Assembly (NCBI RefSeq): GCF_011752995.1
Contig: NZ_VWWL01000001.1
Coordinates: 62,001-126,000 of the forward strand
DNA: 64,000 bases
Direction: 5' to 3'
Source of the DNA: Burkholderia sp. Ax-1724
GTDB lineage: Bacteria; Pseudomonadota; Gammaproteobacteria; Burkholderiales; Burkholderiaceae
Shown here: piece after piece, positions 1-12,366 of the stretch
How positions within the stretch are numbered: the first letter of the stretch is position 1
Layout of the letters: each line of letters starts with the position of its first letter
Made by a program: the position numbers and the translations under genes
The notes under the pieces: model-generated
What the model was told of the DNA's origin: nothing
The model's database searches: none
Seen by the model: only the letters and a program-made list of their open reading frames with translations

Positions 1-68
1 TAGCCGGTGCGGCCTGCGCGGCACAGCGCCTTCGCCGATAAATATTGCGCGCGGCACAGGAGATCGGG

Positions 69-1346
69 ATGAATGCAACGACAGCAGCAAGCATCGCGGG
101 AAGCCGGCACAGCTCGTGGCGCGCCGTGGCGGCGGCCTCGATCGGCAACGCGCTCGAATGGTTCGATCTGGTCGTGTACGGTTTTTTCGCCGTCATTATC
201 TCGAAGCTGTTTTTTCCGGCCGGCAACGAGACGGTCTCGCTGCTGCTCACGCTCGGCACGTTCGGCGTGTCGTTCTTCATGCGGCCGCTCGGCGCGATCG
301 TGATCGGCGCGTACTCGGACCGCGCGGGGCGCAAGGCGGCGCTCACGCTGTCCATCGCGCTGATGATGACCGGCACGCTCATCATCGCGGTCCTGCCGAC
401 CTATCAGAGCATCGGCCTCGCCGCGCCGCTGATCCTCGTGGTCGCGCGCTTGATGCAGGGCTTCTCGGCGGGCGGCGAGTTCGGCAGCGCGACCGCGTTT
501 CTCGCCGAGCACGTGCCGGACCGGCGCGGCTTCTACGCAAGCTGGCAGATGGCGAGCCAAGGGCTCACGACGCTGCTCGCCGCCGGCTTCGGCGCGCTGC
601 TGACCGGCAGCCTCTCGCCGCAGCAGATGACGTCGTGGGGCTGGCGCGTGCCATTCGTCTTCGGTCTGCTGATCGGCCCGGTCGCGCTCTATATCCGCAC
701 GAAGCTCGACGAGACGCCCGAATTCCTCGCCGCCGAAACGACGCAGACGCCGCTGCGCGATACGTTCGCGACGCAGAAACTGCGGCTCGTGATCGCGATG
801 GGCGTGGTCGTGCTCGGGACCGTGTCCTCGTACCTGGTGCTGTTCATGCCGACCTATGGCGTGAAGCAGTTGGGGTTCGCGCCGTCGGTCGCGTTTTCGG
901 CGATTGCGGTGACGGGGCTGATCCAGATGGTGCTCTCGCCCGTGGCCGGGCATCTGTCGGACCTGCATGGACGCACGCGCATCATGCTGAGCGCGGCCGG
1001 CCTGCTGCTCGTGCTGGTCTATCCGGCGTTTCTGTATCTGATCGCGCATCCGAGCTTCGGCACGCTGATCGTGTGGCAGATCGTGTTCGGTATTCTCGTG
1101 AGCGGCTACTTCGGCGCGACGCCGGGTTTGCTGTCGGAAATCTTTCCGGTGCAGACGCGCACGACCGGCATGTCGCTCGCGTATAACATCGCGGTGACGG
1201 TCTTCGGCGGCTTCGGGCCGTTCATCATCGCGTGGCTGATCGGCGCGACCGGTTCGAAAGCCGCGCCGAGCTATTACGTGATGTTTGCCGCGCTGGTGAG
1301 CATCGCGGCGTTGATTGGGGCGCGGCGCAGGTTGGGGTTCCGGTAG
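69..1346 (+). CDS. MFS transporter, metabolite:H+ symporter (MHS) family
   Basis: Inner-membrane secondary transporter of about 425 residues, probably taking up an organic acid with a proton. About 12 hydrophobic segments are visible. The family signature after the second segment reads GAYSDRAGRK, and the MHS-type stretch LMQGFSAGGEFGSATAF sits near residue 130, as in citrate, shikimate and proline/betaine relatives. The frame is open from a TTG at 45, but the ATG at 69 is preferred because AGGAGA lies five bases before it. The substrate cannot be read from the sequence. The next gene is convergent, and only a weak GGCGGC/GCCGCC dyad without a T-run (1397-1413) separates them. Family assignment is firm; substrate unknown. 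Confidence 0.88.
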   Translation: MNATTAASIAGSRHSSWRAVAAASIGNALEWFDLVVYGFFAVIISKLFFPAGNETVSLLLTLGTFGVSFFMRPLGAIVIGAYSDRAGRKAALTLSIALMMTGTLIIAVLPTYQSIGLAAPLILVVARLMQGFSAGGEFGSATAFLAEHVPDRRGFYASWQMASQGLTTLLAAGFGALLTGSLSPQQMTSWGWRVPFVFGLLIGPVALYIRTKLDETPEFLAAETTQTPLRDTFATQKLRLVIAMGVVVLGTVSSYLVLFMPTYGVKQLGFAPSVAFSAIAVTGLIQMVLSPVAGHLSDLHGRTRIMLSAAGLLLVLVYPAFLYLIAHPSFGTLIVWQIVFGILVSGYFGATPGLLSEIFPVQTRTTGMSLAYNIAVTVFGGFGPFIIAWLIGATGSKAAPSYYVMFAALVSIAALIGARRRLGFR

Positions 1347-1423
1347 CTGGATTGCAGCCTGATGCGGGTTCAGTGCACTTTTTCCGTCATGTGCCCGGCG
1401 GCACGAAGCCGCCCGGCGGGTCG

Positions 1424-1729
1424 CTACTCGCTTAGAAGGCGCTTCAGTTCGTCGAGAAACGATGCCGTCGTGTGGCCCCATAGCTTCGGATTGAAATCCT
1501 GTCCGTACTTTTCATAAAAGGCACTGTCCAGGTTTTCGCCGCAGCTTGCCGCCAGTCTGTTAATTTCATCGATAGCAGACTGGCGCATTTCAGGCGTAAT
1601 TCCATTTTTATAAATGCTAACAATTTCCTCAATCGAGTCTGCGTGGTAGTGATAATCCTGATTCAGGTATCCGCCAAAGAGGATATCGAGATTTGGGTAT
1701 GAGGGATTATTTTCTGCGCGAGTCATCAT
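1424..1729 (-). CDS. orphan contact-dependent growth inhibition immunity-like protein (CdiI_2 type)
   Basis: A small acidic soluble protein of 101 residues. The opening YPNLDILFGGYLNQDYH and the ending with FNPKLWG and FLDELKRLL resemble the CdiI_2 family of immunity proteins, which neutralise the C-terminal toxin of a CdiA/BcpA exoprotein. No cdiA or cdiB homologue or toxin fragment is nearby, so it would be an orphan immunity gene. The gene is clearly richer in A and T than its neighbours (runs such as tccatttttataaatgc), with less G/C at third codon positions, which suggests horizontal acquisition. Two ATG codons are adjacent (1729 and 1726); no good Shine-Dalgarno site is seen. Family assignment is from memory of the pattern and is moderate. 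Confidence 0.65.
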   Translation of the reverse strand: MMTRAENNPSYPNLDILFGGYLNQDYHYHADSIEEIVSIYKNGITPEMRQSAIDEINRLAASCGENLDSAFYEKYGQDFNPKLWGHTTASFLDELKRLLSE

Positions 1730-1809
1730 TGGGTGTATGTCTTCCCAGCCTCTGATTAAGCGCTATCGTTTCACGCGTGTGCGGTATGGTTGCAAGGCGG
1801 AGTAAACGT

Positions 1810-1840
1810 AAAAGGCCGGTTTGCAATGAACCGGCCTTTT
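1810..1840. terminator. bidirectional intrinsic terminator
   Basis: A perfect 12-bp inverted repeat, AAAAGGCCGGTT / AACCGGCCTTTT, with a 7-base loop. It ends in T-runs on both strands. It lies between the 3' end of secF (minus strand) and the start of the immunity-like gene, and would terminate the secF transcript. Confidence 0.85.
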
Positions 1841-1885
1841 GACTCTTTCGGCTCGCGCAATCCGTGAGCTATGCGCGAATCCGCA

Positions 1886-2836
1886 TCAGACTTGCGCGCC
1901 CGCGTTCGGATCGTTCGGATCGACGCGGTCCTTCTTTTCCTTCAGCAAGTCTTCGCGCTTGACGCCGAACCACATCGCGAGCGCCGCGGCGACGAACACC
2001 GACGAGTAGATACCGAACAGAATACCGACCGTCAGCGCGAGCGCGAAGTAGTGCAGCGTCGGGCCGCCGAACAGGAACATCGAGAGCACCATCATCTGCG
2101 TACAGCCGTGCGTGATGATGGTTCGCGACATCGTGCTCGTGATCGCGTGGTTGATCACTTCGATCACGCTCATCTTGCGTTCGCGGCGGAAGGTCTCGCG
2201 AATCCGGTCGAAAATAACGACCGATTCGTTGACCGAATAGCCGAGCACCGCGAGCACCGCGGCCAGCACCGACAGCGAGAACTCCCACTGGAAGAACGCG
2301 AAGAAGCCGAGAATGATCACGACGTCGTGCAGGTTGGCGATCACGCCGGCCACCGCGTACTTCCATTCGAAGCGGAACGACAGGTAGATCACGATGCCGA
2401 CCACCACGCACGCGAGCGCGAGCAGGCCGTCGGTGGCGAGTTCCTTGCCGACCTGCGGGCCGACGAATTCGACGCGCTGCAACTGCACCTCGGGCGTATC
2501 GGCCTTCAGCGCGCCCATCACCTGTTCGCTCTGTTGCGCGGACGTGTAGCCCGTTTTGAGCGGCAGGCGGATCAGCACGTCGCGCGAGGAGCCGAAGTTC
2601 TGCACCTGCGCGTCGGCATAGCCGAGCTTGCCGAGCGTGTTACGCACCGGGTCGAGCGGCACCGCGCCCGGATACTGCACTTCGATCACGGTACCGCCGG
2701 TGAATTCCACCGACAGATGCAGCCCGCGATGCACGAGGAAGAACACCGCGGCGAGGAAGGTGATCAGCGAGATCGCGTTGAAGACCAACGCGCGCTGCAT
2801 GAACGGAATGTCTTTGCGGAAACGGAAAAATTCCAT
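1886..2836 (-). CDS. secF: protein translocase subunit SecF
   Basis: Inner-membrane partner of SecD. The SecDF complex uses the proton gradient to pull secreted proteins out of the SecYEG channel on the periplasmic side. 316 residues, normal for SecF. The N-terminal segment (about 15-35) is followed by VEFTGGTVIEVQY at 43-55, a periplasmic domain, and five more membrane segments. The SecD/SecF signature GYSVNESVVIFDRIRE is at 199-214. It starts 18 bases after secD stops and is part of the yajC-secD-secF unit. A strong terminator follows at 1810-1840. Confidence 0.97.
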   Translation of the reverse strand: MEFFRFRKDIPFMQRALVFNAISLITFLAAVFFLVHRGLHLSVEFTGGTVIEVQYPGAVPLDPVRNTLGKLGYADAQVQNFGSSRDVLIRLPLKTGYTSAQQSEQVMGALKADTPEVQLQRVEFVGPQVGKELATDGLLALACVVVGIVIYLSFRFEWKYAVAGVIANLHDVVIILGFFAFFQWEFSLSVLAAVLAVLGYSVNESVVIFDRIRETFRRERKMSVIEVINHAITSTMSRTIITHGCTQMMVLSMFLFGGPTLHYFALALTVGILFGIYSSVFVAAALAMWFGVKREDLLKEKKDRVDPNDPNAGAQV

Positions 2837-2854
2837 GGTCTTGTTCTCCGGGAC

Positions 2855-4951
2855 TCAGCGGGATGAACCCGGTTTCTCCGGCGTCGAGGCGCTCGACGCC
2901 GGCGTGCCTGGCGCATTGCGTCGGCGCACGGTCGGCTTCGCGCGGCCTTGCGCGCCGGCCGCGGCCTTTGCGCCCGCCTTCGGATTGGCCTTGGCGGCGG
3001 CCTTCGTGGCGGCGATGGCCTGCGCGGTGTCGGTCGCGTCGTCGTCGCTGCCGAGGCTATTGCCGGCGTAGGCGGCGCCTGCTCCCGCCGTTTGCGGACG
3101 CCACACCTGGCCGATCGACAGCGACTTCAGCTTCTTCTTGCCGCCGTACCAGAAGTTGACCACGCCGCGCGAGAAGAACACGGCCGAGAACATCGACGTC
3201 AGAATGCCGATACAGTGAACCATCGCGAAGCCGCGCACCGGACCCGAGCCGAATGCGAGCAGCGCGAGGCCGGCGATCAGCGTGGTCACGTTCGAATCGA
3301 GAATCGTCGCCCATGCGTGCTCGTAGCCGTTCTGGATCGCCAGTTGCGGCGGCGCGCCGTGGCGCAGTTCTTCGCGCACGCGCTCGTTGATCAGCACGTT
3401 CGCGTCGATCGCCATACCGAGCGCGAGCGCGATAGCGGCGATACCCGGCAGCGTGAGCGTGGCCTGCAGCATCGACAGCACCGCGACCAGCAGCAGCAGG
3501 TTCACCGAGAGGCCGATCATCGAGATCACGCCGAACAGCATGTAGTACGCGATCATGAACACGGCGATCGCCGCGAAGCCCCACACCACCGAGTGGAAGC
3601 CCTTCTTGATGTTGTCGGCGCCGAGGCTCGGGCCGATCGTGCGTTCCTCGATGATTTCCATCGGCGCGGCGAGCGAACCGGCGCGCAGGAGCAGCGCGAG
3701 GTCGGTGGCCGCTTGCGGGGTCGGCTGGCCGGTGATCTGGAAGCGGTCGCCGAGTTCGGACTGGATGGTCGCGACCGTCAGCACCTCGCCCTTGCCGCGC
3801 TCGAACAGCACCATCGCCATCGGCTTGCCGATGTTGTCGCGCGACACGCTGCGCACCGCGCGGCCGCCGGCCGAGTCGAGACGGATGTTGACCGACGGAC
3901 GCTGATGCTCGTCGAAGCCCGCCGACGCGTCGATGATGCGGTCGCCGGTGAAGATCACCTGCTTGCGCAGCAGCACCGGCACCTGGTTGCCTTGCGTGAA
4001 CAGTTCGTCGCCCGGCGGCACCGGGTCGTTCGGGTTCGGATGCGTGTTGACCGGGTCGGCGAGACGCGCTTCGAGCGTCGCCGTGCGGCCGATGATGTCC
4101 TTCGCCTTCGCGGTGTCCTGCACGCCCGGCAGTTCGACCACGATGCGGTCCGTGCCCTGCTGCTGGATCACCGGCTCGGCCACGCCGAGTTCGTTCACGC
4201 GGTTATGCAGCGTCGTGATGTTCTGCTTGAGCGCGGCGTCCTGCACCGCGCGCTGCACGGCCGGCGTGAACGTGCCGACCAGCTGCACGCCGCCGTCCGC
4301 GCCGGTGTTCGGCTGCGAGGCCCACTGGAGTTCGCTGACGCTGCGGCTGAGCAGCTTGAGCGCCGCATCCGCCGTGGCCTGGTCGGCCAGATTCACCACC
4401 ACCGACTGGTTTACGCGATTCACGCCGCCGTCGCGGACGTTGTTGTCGCGCAGCAGCGTGCGCACGTCCGAGGCGTCCGAATCGAGCTTCTTGTTCAGTG
4501 CGCCGGCCATGTCGACCTGCAGCAGGAAGTGCACGCCGCCGCGCAGGTCGAGACCGAGGTACATCGGCAGCGCGCGCAGCGCGGTCAGCCAGTTCGGCGA
4601 GGCGCTTTGCAGGTTCAGCGCGACGATGTACTGCGGATCGTTCGGGTCGCTATTGAGCGACTTCTGCAACAGGTCCTTCACGCGCAGCTGCGTGTCGGTA
4701 TCCGTGAGGCGCACGCGGATGTTCGCGTTGTTCTGCGAGTTGTCGAACGTGACCGCGGTCGGCTTGATCTGATTGCCGGCGAGCGCGGCTTCGACCGACG
4801 CGAGCGTCGTGGCGTCGAGCCTGACCGTCGCCTTGCCGCTCGACACCTGCACGGCCGGCGCTTCGCCGTACAGGTTGGGCAGCGTGTACACGAGGCCGAT
4901 GACCAGAGCCACCAGCATCACGGCGTATTTCCAGAGGGGGTAGCGATTCAT
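2855..4951 (-). CDS. secD: protein translocase subunit SecD
   Basis: Larger subunit of the SecDF export motor in the inner membrane. 698 residues, longer than E. coli SecD (615). An N-terminal membrane segment (about 8-25) precedes a large periplasmic region carrying DLRGGVHFLLQVDM. The C-terminal half has the conserved segment LTLPGIAAIALALGMAIDAN followed by VLINERVREELRHG, which holds the proton-path acidic residue. The last 80 or so residues are an Ala/Lys/Pro-rich low-complexity cytoplasmic tail (for example KANPKAGAKAAAGAQGRAKP) that accounts for the extra length. 120 bases separate it from yajC upstream; secF follows after 18 bases. Confidence 0.97.
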   Translation of the reverse strand: MNRYPLWKYAVMLVALVIGLVYTLPNLYGEAPAVQVSSGKATVRLDATTLASVEAALAGNQIKPTAVTFDNSQNNANIRVRLTDTDTQLRVKDLLQKSLNSDPNDPQYIVALNLQSASPNWLTALRALPMYLGLDLRGGVHFLLQVDMAGALNKKLDSDASDVRTLLRDNNVRDGGVNRVNQSVVVNLADQATADAALKLLSRSVSELQWASQPNTGADGGVQLVGTFTPAVQRAVQDAALKQNITTLHNRVNELGVAEPVIQQQGTDRIVVELPGVQDTAKAKDIIGRTATLEARLADPVNTHPNPNDPVPPGDELFTQGNQVPVLLRKQVIFTGDRIIDASAGFDEHQRPSVNIRLDSAGGRAVRSVSRDNIGKPMAMVLFERGKGEVLTVATIQSELGDRFQITGQPTPQAATDLALLLRAGSLAAPMEIIEERTIGPSLGADNIKKGFHSVVWGFAAIAVFMIAYYMLFGVISMIGLSVNLLLLVAVLSMLQATLTLPGIAAIALALGMAIDANVLINERVREELRHGAPPQLAIQNGYEHAWATILDSNVTTLIAGLALLAFGSGPVRGFAMVHCIGILTSMFSAVFFSRGVVNFWYGGKKKLKSLSIGQVWRPQTAGAGAAYAGNSLGSDDDATDTAQAIAATKAAAKANPKAGAKAAAGAQGRAKPTVRRRNAPGTPASSASTPEKPGSSR

Positions 4952-5071
4952 GAGTGGTCCAACGGGAAGGTTGGCTTGGATGCGATGCGTCCGGCGATGA
5001 GCGCGGGCGGTTCAGCGCGGGGAGGGCATGAACCGCCGGCGAGGCCGCGCCGGACGCGGGGAGAGCAGGCC

Positions 5072-5401
5072 TTACAGCGACTTGATCGTGCCCTTCGGGA
5101 GAATCGTCGTGACCGACGCCTTTTGCACGGTGATTTCCGTGCCTTCCGAGACTTCGATGCCGACGTAGGCTTCGCCCACCTTCGTCACCTTGCCGACGAT
5201 GCCGCCGTTCGTCACGACTTCATCGCCCTTGGCCATCGCCGCGAGCATGTTGCGATGTTCCTTCTGACGCTTCATTTGCGGGCGAATCATAATGAAGTAC
5301 AGCACGCCGAACATCAGGATCAGCGGCAGGAAGCTCATCAGGTTCGATTCGATGCCACCTGCTGCAGCGCCTTGAGCATAGGCATTGGAAATGAACGACA
5401 C
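5072..5401 (-). CDS. yajC: Sec translocon accessory protein YajC
   Basis: Small membrane protein that co-purifies with SecDF-YidC. The start is placed at a GTG (5401-5399) because GGAGAG lies six bases upstream and the product then begins V/M-SFISNAYAQ, as YajC proteins usually do; this gives 109 residues, the family length. The frame is open eight codons further to 5425, but that ATG has no ribosome site. One membrane segment (about 19-39, SFLPLILMFGVLYFIMIRP) is followed by the family hallmark RPQMKRQKEHRNMLAAMAKGDEV and a compact beta-rich cytoplasmic domain. It is the first gene of the yajC-secD-secF unit and follows tgt. Confidence 0.95.
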   Translation of the reverse strand: MSFISNAYAQGAAAGGIESNLMSFLPLILMFGVLYFIMIRPQMKRQKEHRNMLAAMAKGDEVVTNGGIVGKVTKVGEAYVGIEVSEGTEITVQKASVTTILPKGTIKSL

Positions 5402-5630
5402 GTTGGTCTCTCCGTTATCAGTCAAACGAACAAAAAATCAGCCGATTATTCTACCACCGGCCGCACACGCGCCGGCACGGCGAATCGGCTTTGCGATCAA
5501 CCGTTTAAAGCCGCGCCTGCGGCCCGCGTGGCGGGCCTCGGCGCGCGGCCGGCGAAAGTGAATTGTAAGTTTATGCGCGCGGCCGTGGGTGGCCGGGTGG
5601 ATTCCTCAGCGGAATCAGTGTGCCGCACGA

Positions 5631-6839
<1,209 letters not shown>

Positions 6840-6943
6840 CTACCGGAAAACAGTCCGGCGCAAACAATGAAAACCGCCACGAGGGATCGCGGCGGCTGGG
6901 AAAACTGCCAATACGTCAAAGCAGAAGCTATGCTCGAGCCGGC

Positions 6944-8002
6944 TCAAACCTCGCGCCGCGTCAGCAGCATCGCGTCGCCGTAGCTGAAAAAGCGATAGCG
7001 CTCGTCGATCGCATGACGATACGCGGCGCGAATCGTCTCGACGCCCGCGAACGCCGACACCAGCATCAGCAGCGTCGACTTCGGCAAATGGAAATTCGTC
7101 ACCAGCCGGTCGACCACGCGGAACCGGTAGCCCGGCGTGATGAAGATGTCGGTTTCGGCGCTCGCCGCGGCGAGCGGGTGGCCGGCCGCTTCGGCGTCGC
7201 GCGCGGCGGCTTCGAGCGCGCGCATCGAGGTGGTGCCGACCGCGATCACGCGATTGCCGCGTGCTTTGGTCGCGGCGATCTTGTCCGCGAGCGCTTGCGG
7301 CAGGTGATACCACTCGCTGTGCATCTTGTGCTCGGCGATGTTCTCGACGCGCACCGGCTGGAACGTGCCCGCGCCGACGTGCAGCGTCAGCGTCGCGCGT
7401 TCGACGCCGCGCGCATCGAGCCTCGCGAGCAGCGCGTCGTCGAAGTGCAGGCCGGCGGTGGGCGCGGCGACCGCGCCCGGATTCTGTGCGAACACGGTCT
7501 GGTAGCGGGTTTCGTCGGTCGCGTCGGGATCGTGCTCGATGTAGGGCGGCAGCGGCAGGCGGCCGTATTGCTCGATCAGCGTGAGGCAGTCGGCGGGGAA
7601 ATGCAGCGTGTAGAACGGGTCGACGCGCTCGCCGACCGTGACGTCGAACGCATCCGCGAGACGGATCGTGGTGCCTGGCTGCGGGCTCTTGCTCGCGCGA
7701 ATCTGCGCGAGCGCGTCGCGCTCGCCGGTCAGGCGCTCGACCAGCACCTCGATCTTGCCGCCGCTCGCCTTCTGGCCGAAGAAGCGCGCCTTCAGCACCT
7801 TGGTATCGTTGAAGACGAGCAGGTCGCCCGGCGCGAGGCATTCGGGCAGCTCGGTGAAGCGGCGGTCGATCAGGCGCGCGGCGCCGTCGGCGGCGCCCGC
7901 GGCGTCCACGTCGAGCAGACGGCTCGCGCTGCGCTCGGGCAACGCGACTTGCGCGATCAGCTCGGGCGGCAGATCGAAATCGAAATCGGAAAGCGTAAAC
8001 AT
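6944..8002 (-). CDS. queA: S-adenosylmethionine:tRNA ribosyltransferase-isomerase
   Basis: Transfers the ribosyl part of SAM to preQ1 in tRNA to give epoxyqueuosine, directly after Tgt acts. 352 residues, the normal length. Recognisable segments are [20 protein letters not shown] at the N-terminus, [33 protein letters not shown] in the middle, and GTTSMRALE and FITPGYRF near the C-terminus. The gene opens a minus-strand group with tgt and diverges from recG, whose start lies about 190 bases away. Confidence 0.97.
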   Translation of the reverse strand: MFTLSDFDFDLPPELIAQVALPERSASRLLDVDAAGAADGAARLIDRRFTELPECLAPGDLLVFNDTKVLKARFFGQKASGGKIEVLVERLTGERDALAQIRASKSPQPGTTIRLADAFDVTVGERVDPFYTLHFPADCLTLIEQYGRLPLPPYIEHDPDATDETRYQTVFAQNPGAVAAPTAGLHFDDALLARLDARGVERATLTLHVGAGTFQPVRVENIAEHKMHSEWYHLPQALADKIAATKARGNRVIAVGTTSMRALEAAARDAEAAGHPLAAASAETDIFITPGYRFRVVDRLVTNFHLPKSTLLMLVSAFAGVETIRAAYRHAIDERYRFFSYGDAMLLTRREV

Positions 8003-8194
8003 GCGAACGACTGGAAGCGGGTTGGGACTGATTTGGGACTGAATTGAGCCGAAGCCGGAGCCGGGCCGCTATGATGGCGGGACGCCGGAGCGGTCCGCGC
8101 GCACCCTGTGCCGCATCCCGTATGCGCTAGAGCGCGAAGGGCGGCACGACCTTTTCTTTCGACAGCAGCCGATATTGTACTTGCGAAGCAGCCC

Positions 8195-10675
<2,481 letters not shown>

Positions 10676-10734
10676 TGGTGGGCGCGTGCGCGGGCTTGAA
10701 GGCGCGGGCGGGTTCGGCTTGATGGCGCGTAACG

Positions 10735-10774
10735 GCGCCTCGGTGCGCGCGAAGCCGTGCGTGCACCGAGGCGC
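10735..10774. other. hairpin after recG
   Basis: A 12-bp perfect inverted repeat, GCGCCTCGGTGC / GCACCGAGGCGC, with a 16-base loop, 60 bases after the recG stop codon. No T-run follows on either strand, so it is either a factor-dependent terminator, an RNA-end stabiliser, or a site with another role. Confidence 0.5.
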
Positions 10775-10872
10775 ACAACTGCCGCACCTAAGCGCACCTA
10801 AGCGCGAATCCGCGCGACCCAACCCCGCCAAACGCTCGCCGAAAATCCCGCAAAGGTTGGCGAACCGACCCT

Positions 10873-10895
10873 ATAGGTGTATAACTAGAACCTAT
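10873..10895 (+). promoter_or_regulatory. candidate OxyR operator before oxyR
   Basis: An inverted repeat ATAGGT-N11-ACCTAT, centred about 40 bases before the oxyR ATG. OxyR sites are built from ATAG/CTAT half-sites with about 10-bp periodicity, and LysR-type genes usually have such a site for autoregulation. The flanking CCTATCAAA (10891-10899) recurs inverted at 11986-11994 in the next intergenic region. The fit to the four-half-site consensus is partial. Confidence 0.5.
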
Positions 10896-10923
10896 CAAAC
10901 CCTCCATACTGATTGATCCCCGA

Positions 10924-11883
10924 ATGACGCTCACCGAATTGAAATACATCGTGGCGGTGGCTCGCGAGCGCCACTTCGGCCGGGCGGCCGAAGCGTGCTT
11001 CGTTAGCCAGCCCACGCTGTCCGTGGCCATCAAGAAGCTCGAGGACGAGCTGAACGTGCAGATTTTCGAGCGCGGCACGAGCGAGGTCAGCGTCACGCCG
11101 ATCGGCGAACAGATCGTCACGCAGGCTCAGCGCGTGCTCGAACAGACGCTCGCGATCAAGGAAATCGCCAAGCAGGGCAAGGACCCGCTCGTCGGCCCGC
11201 TGCGCCTCGGCGTGATCTACACGATCGGGCCGTACCTGCTGCCCACGCTCGTCAAGCAGATGATCCAGCGCGTCCCGCAGATGCCGCTGATGCTGCAGGA
11301 AAATTACACGCTCAAGCTGATCGAACTGCTCAAGCAGGGCGAAATCGACGTCGCGATCATGGCGCTGCCGTTTCCCGAAACGGGCCTGATGCTGCGCCCG
11401 CTCTACGACGAGCCGTTCGTCGTCGCGCTGCCTTCCGGCCACGCATGGGAAAACCGTCCGAAGATCGACCCCGACGACCTCAAGCAGGAAACCATGCTGC
11501 TGCTCGGCAGCGGTCACTGCTTCCGCGATCACGTGCTCGGCGTGTGTCCCGAGCTGATGCGCTTTTCGCAGAACGCCGACGGCATCCAGAAGACCTTCGA
11601 GGGCTCCTCGCTCGAAACGATTCGCCATATGGTCGCGAGCGGCGTCGGCATTACCGTGCTGCCGCGCATGTCGGTGCACGAAGTCAGGCCGCACGCGGCC
11701 GGCATCGACGCGGGCCTGCTCAGCTATGTCGCGTTCGACGAACCCGTGCCGGACCGTCGCGTCGTGCTCGCGTGGCGCAAGAGCTTCACGCGCATGCCCG
11801 CGATCGATGCGATCTGCGACGCGATCGCCGCGTGCGATCTGTCGGGTGTCAAGAAGCTCGATCTGCCGGCTGCCGTCAACTGA
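10924..11883 (+). CDS. oxyR: LysR-type peroxide sensor OxyR
   Basis: Transcription activator that switches on peroxide defence (catalases, AhpC, Dps) when a disulphide forms. 319 residues. The N-terminal winged helix-turn-helix reads FGRAAEACFVSQPTLSVAIK. The two redox cysteines are present at C199 (GSGHCF) and C208 (GVCPE), the same positions as in E. coli OxyR, which separates it from the general LysR pool. An ATAGGT/ACCTAT dyad lies just upstream. recG is upstream in the same direction; dps lies 870 bases downstream, and a likely OxyR target, katG, is elsewhere in the window at 60.5 kb. Confidence 0.95.
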   Translation: MTLTELKYIVAVARERHFGRAAEACFVSQPTLSVAIKKLEDELNVQIFERGTSEVSVTPIGEQIVTQAQRVLEQTLAIKEIAKQGKDPLVGPLRLGVIYTIGPYLLPTLVKQMIQRVPQMPLMLQENYTLKLIELLKQGEIDVAIMALPFPETGLMLRPLYDEPFVVALPSGHAWENRPKIDPDDLKQETMLLLGSGHCFRDHVLGVCPELMRFSQNADGIQKTFEGSSLETIRHMVASGVGITVLPRMSVHEVRPHAAGIDAGLLSYVAFDEPVPDRRVVLAWRKSFTRMPAIDAICDAIAACDLSGVKKLDLPAAVN

Positions 11884-11949
11884 CGGCGGGCTCCGCACCG
11901 CGCTGTCGGTGCGGATGCCCGTGTGGATGTCTCACAAACAGGGCGCAAG

Positions 11950-12005
11950 CCCTATCGAATAGATTAAATTAATCAAACACGAGAATTTGATAGGGTTGAT
12001 ATAGT
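11950..12005 (+). promoter_or_regulatory. candidate OxyR-controlled promoter between oxyR and dps
   Basis: CCCTATC (11950-11956) and GATAGGG (11989-11995) form a 7-bp inverted repeat spaced by 32 bases, the size of a LysR tetramer footprint. A 13-base palindrome GATTAAATTAATC (11962-11974) lies between them. A -10-like TATAGT follows at 12000-12005 with no good -35, as expected for an activator-dependent promoter. It points toward the small ORF at 12098. Confidence 0.45.
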
Positions 12006-12097
12006 TTCCTCCATGGATCGCCCGATCCCTTTATTTCATAAGGCTGAGTGCTCGGACCCGAAGCGCGGAACCCGAGGCAAGCTAGGAGGACAACACC

Positions 12098-12220
12098 ATG
12101 CAAGCGAATTCGCAGCCCATTCACGTTTCCACCCCTGCGCAAGCGGCTACGCCGCGTGTCGTGCCGAGTTTTCGCACGGTCGCTCTGTCGCTGCTGGTCG
12201 ACCGGGTTCTGGCCGCCTGA
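12098..12220 (+). CDS. small ORF with strong ribosome site, unknown (possibly a broken catalase-region gene)
   Basis: A 40-residue reading frame, MQANSQPIHVSTPAQ and onward to LSLLVDRVLAA. It is preceded by an excellent Shine-Dalgarno sequence (AGGAGGA, 12084-12090) seven bases before the ATG and by the candidate OxyR-responsive promoter. I recognise no family. It ends where a catalase-like fragment in another frame begins, so it may be the 5' stub of a gene destroyed by deletion or frameshift rather than an intact peptide. Confidence 0.4.
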   Translation: MQANSQPIHVSTPAQAATPRVVPSFRTVALSLLVDRVLAA

Positions 12221-12323
12221 CGCGCTGGTGCCGCGCGAGCTGGCGAACCGCATCGGCGCGGGCAATTTCCCGACGTGGCGCTGCGCGATTCAGGTGATGC
12301 CGGAAGCGGACGCCGCCCACTAC
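12219..12323 (+). pseudogene. fragment of a KatE-like catalase
   Basis: Read in the frame starting at 12219, this stretch encodes DALVPRELANRIGAGN and then FPTWRCAIQVMPEADA. It matches the pattern R-E-L-x3-I-x-A-G-x-F-P-x6-Q-x2-P-E-x-D found in monofunctional catalases near the end of the beta-barrel core; E. coli KatE has [20 protein letters not shown] at this point. Similarity stops on both sides and no haem-binding or active-site part is present. I infer a remnant of a catalase once located between oxyR and dps. Identification is by eye. Confidence 0.55.
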
Positions 12324-12366
12324 GCGGGTAACGTACGAACCAACGATACGAACCGGGAGCAGGATC

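Noticed and set aside
1397..1413. GGCGGC/GCCGCC dyad after the MFS gene as a terminator
   Set aside because: Six-bp stem with no T-run; too weak to call.
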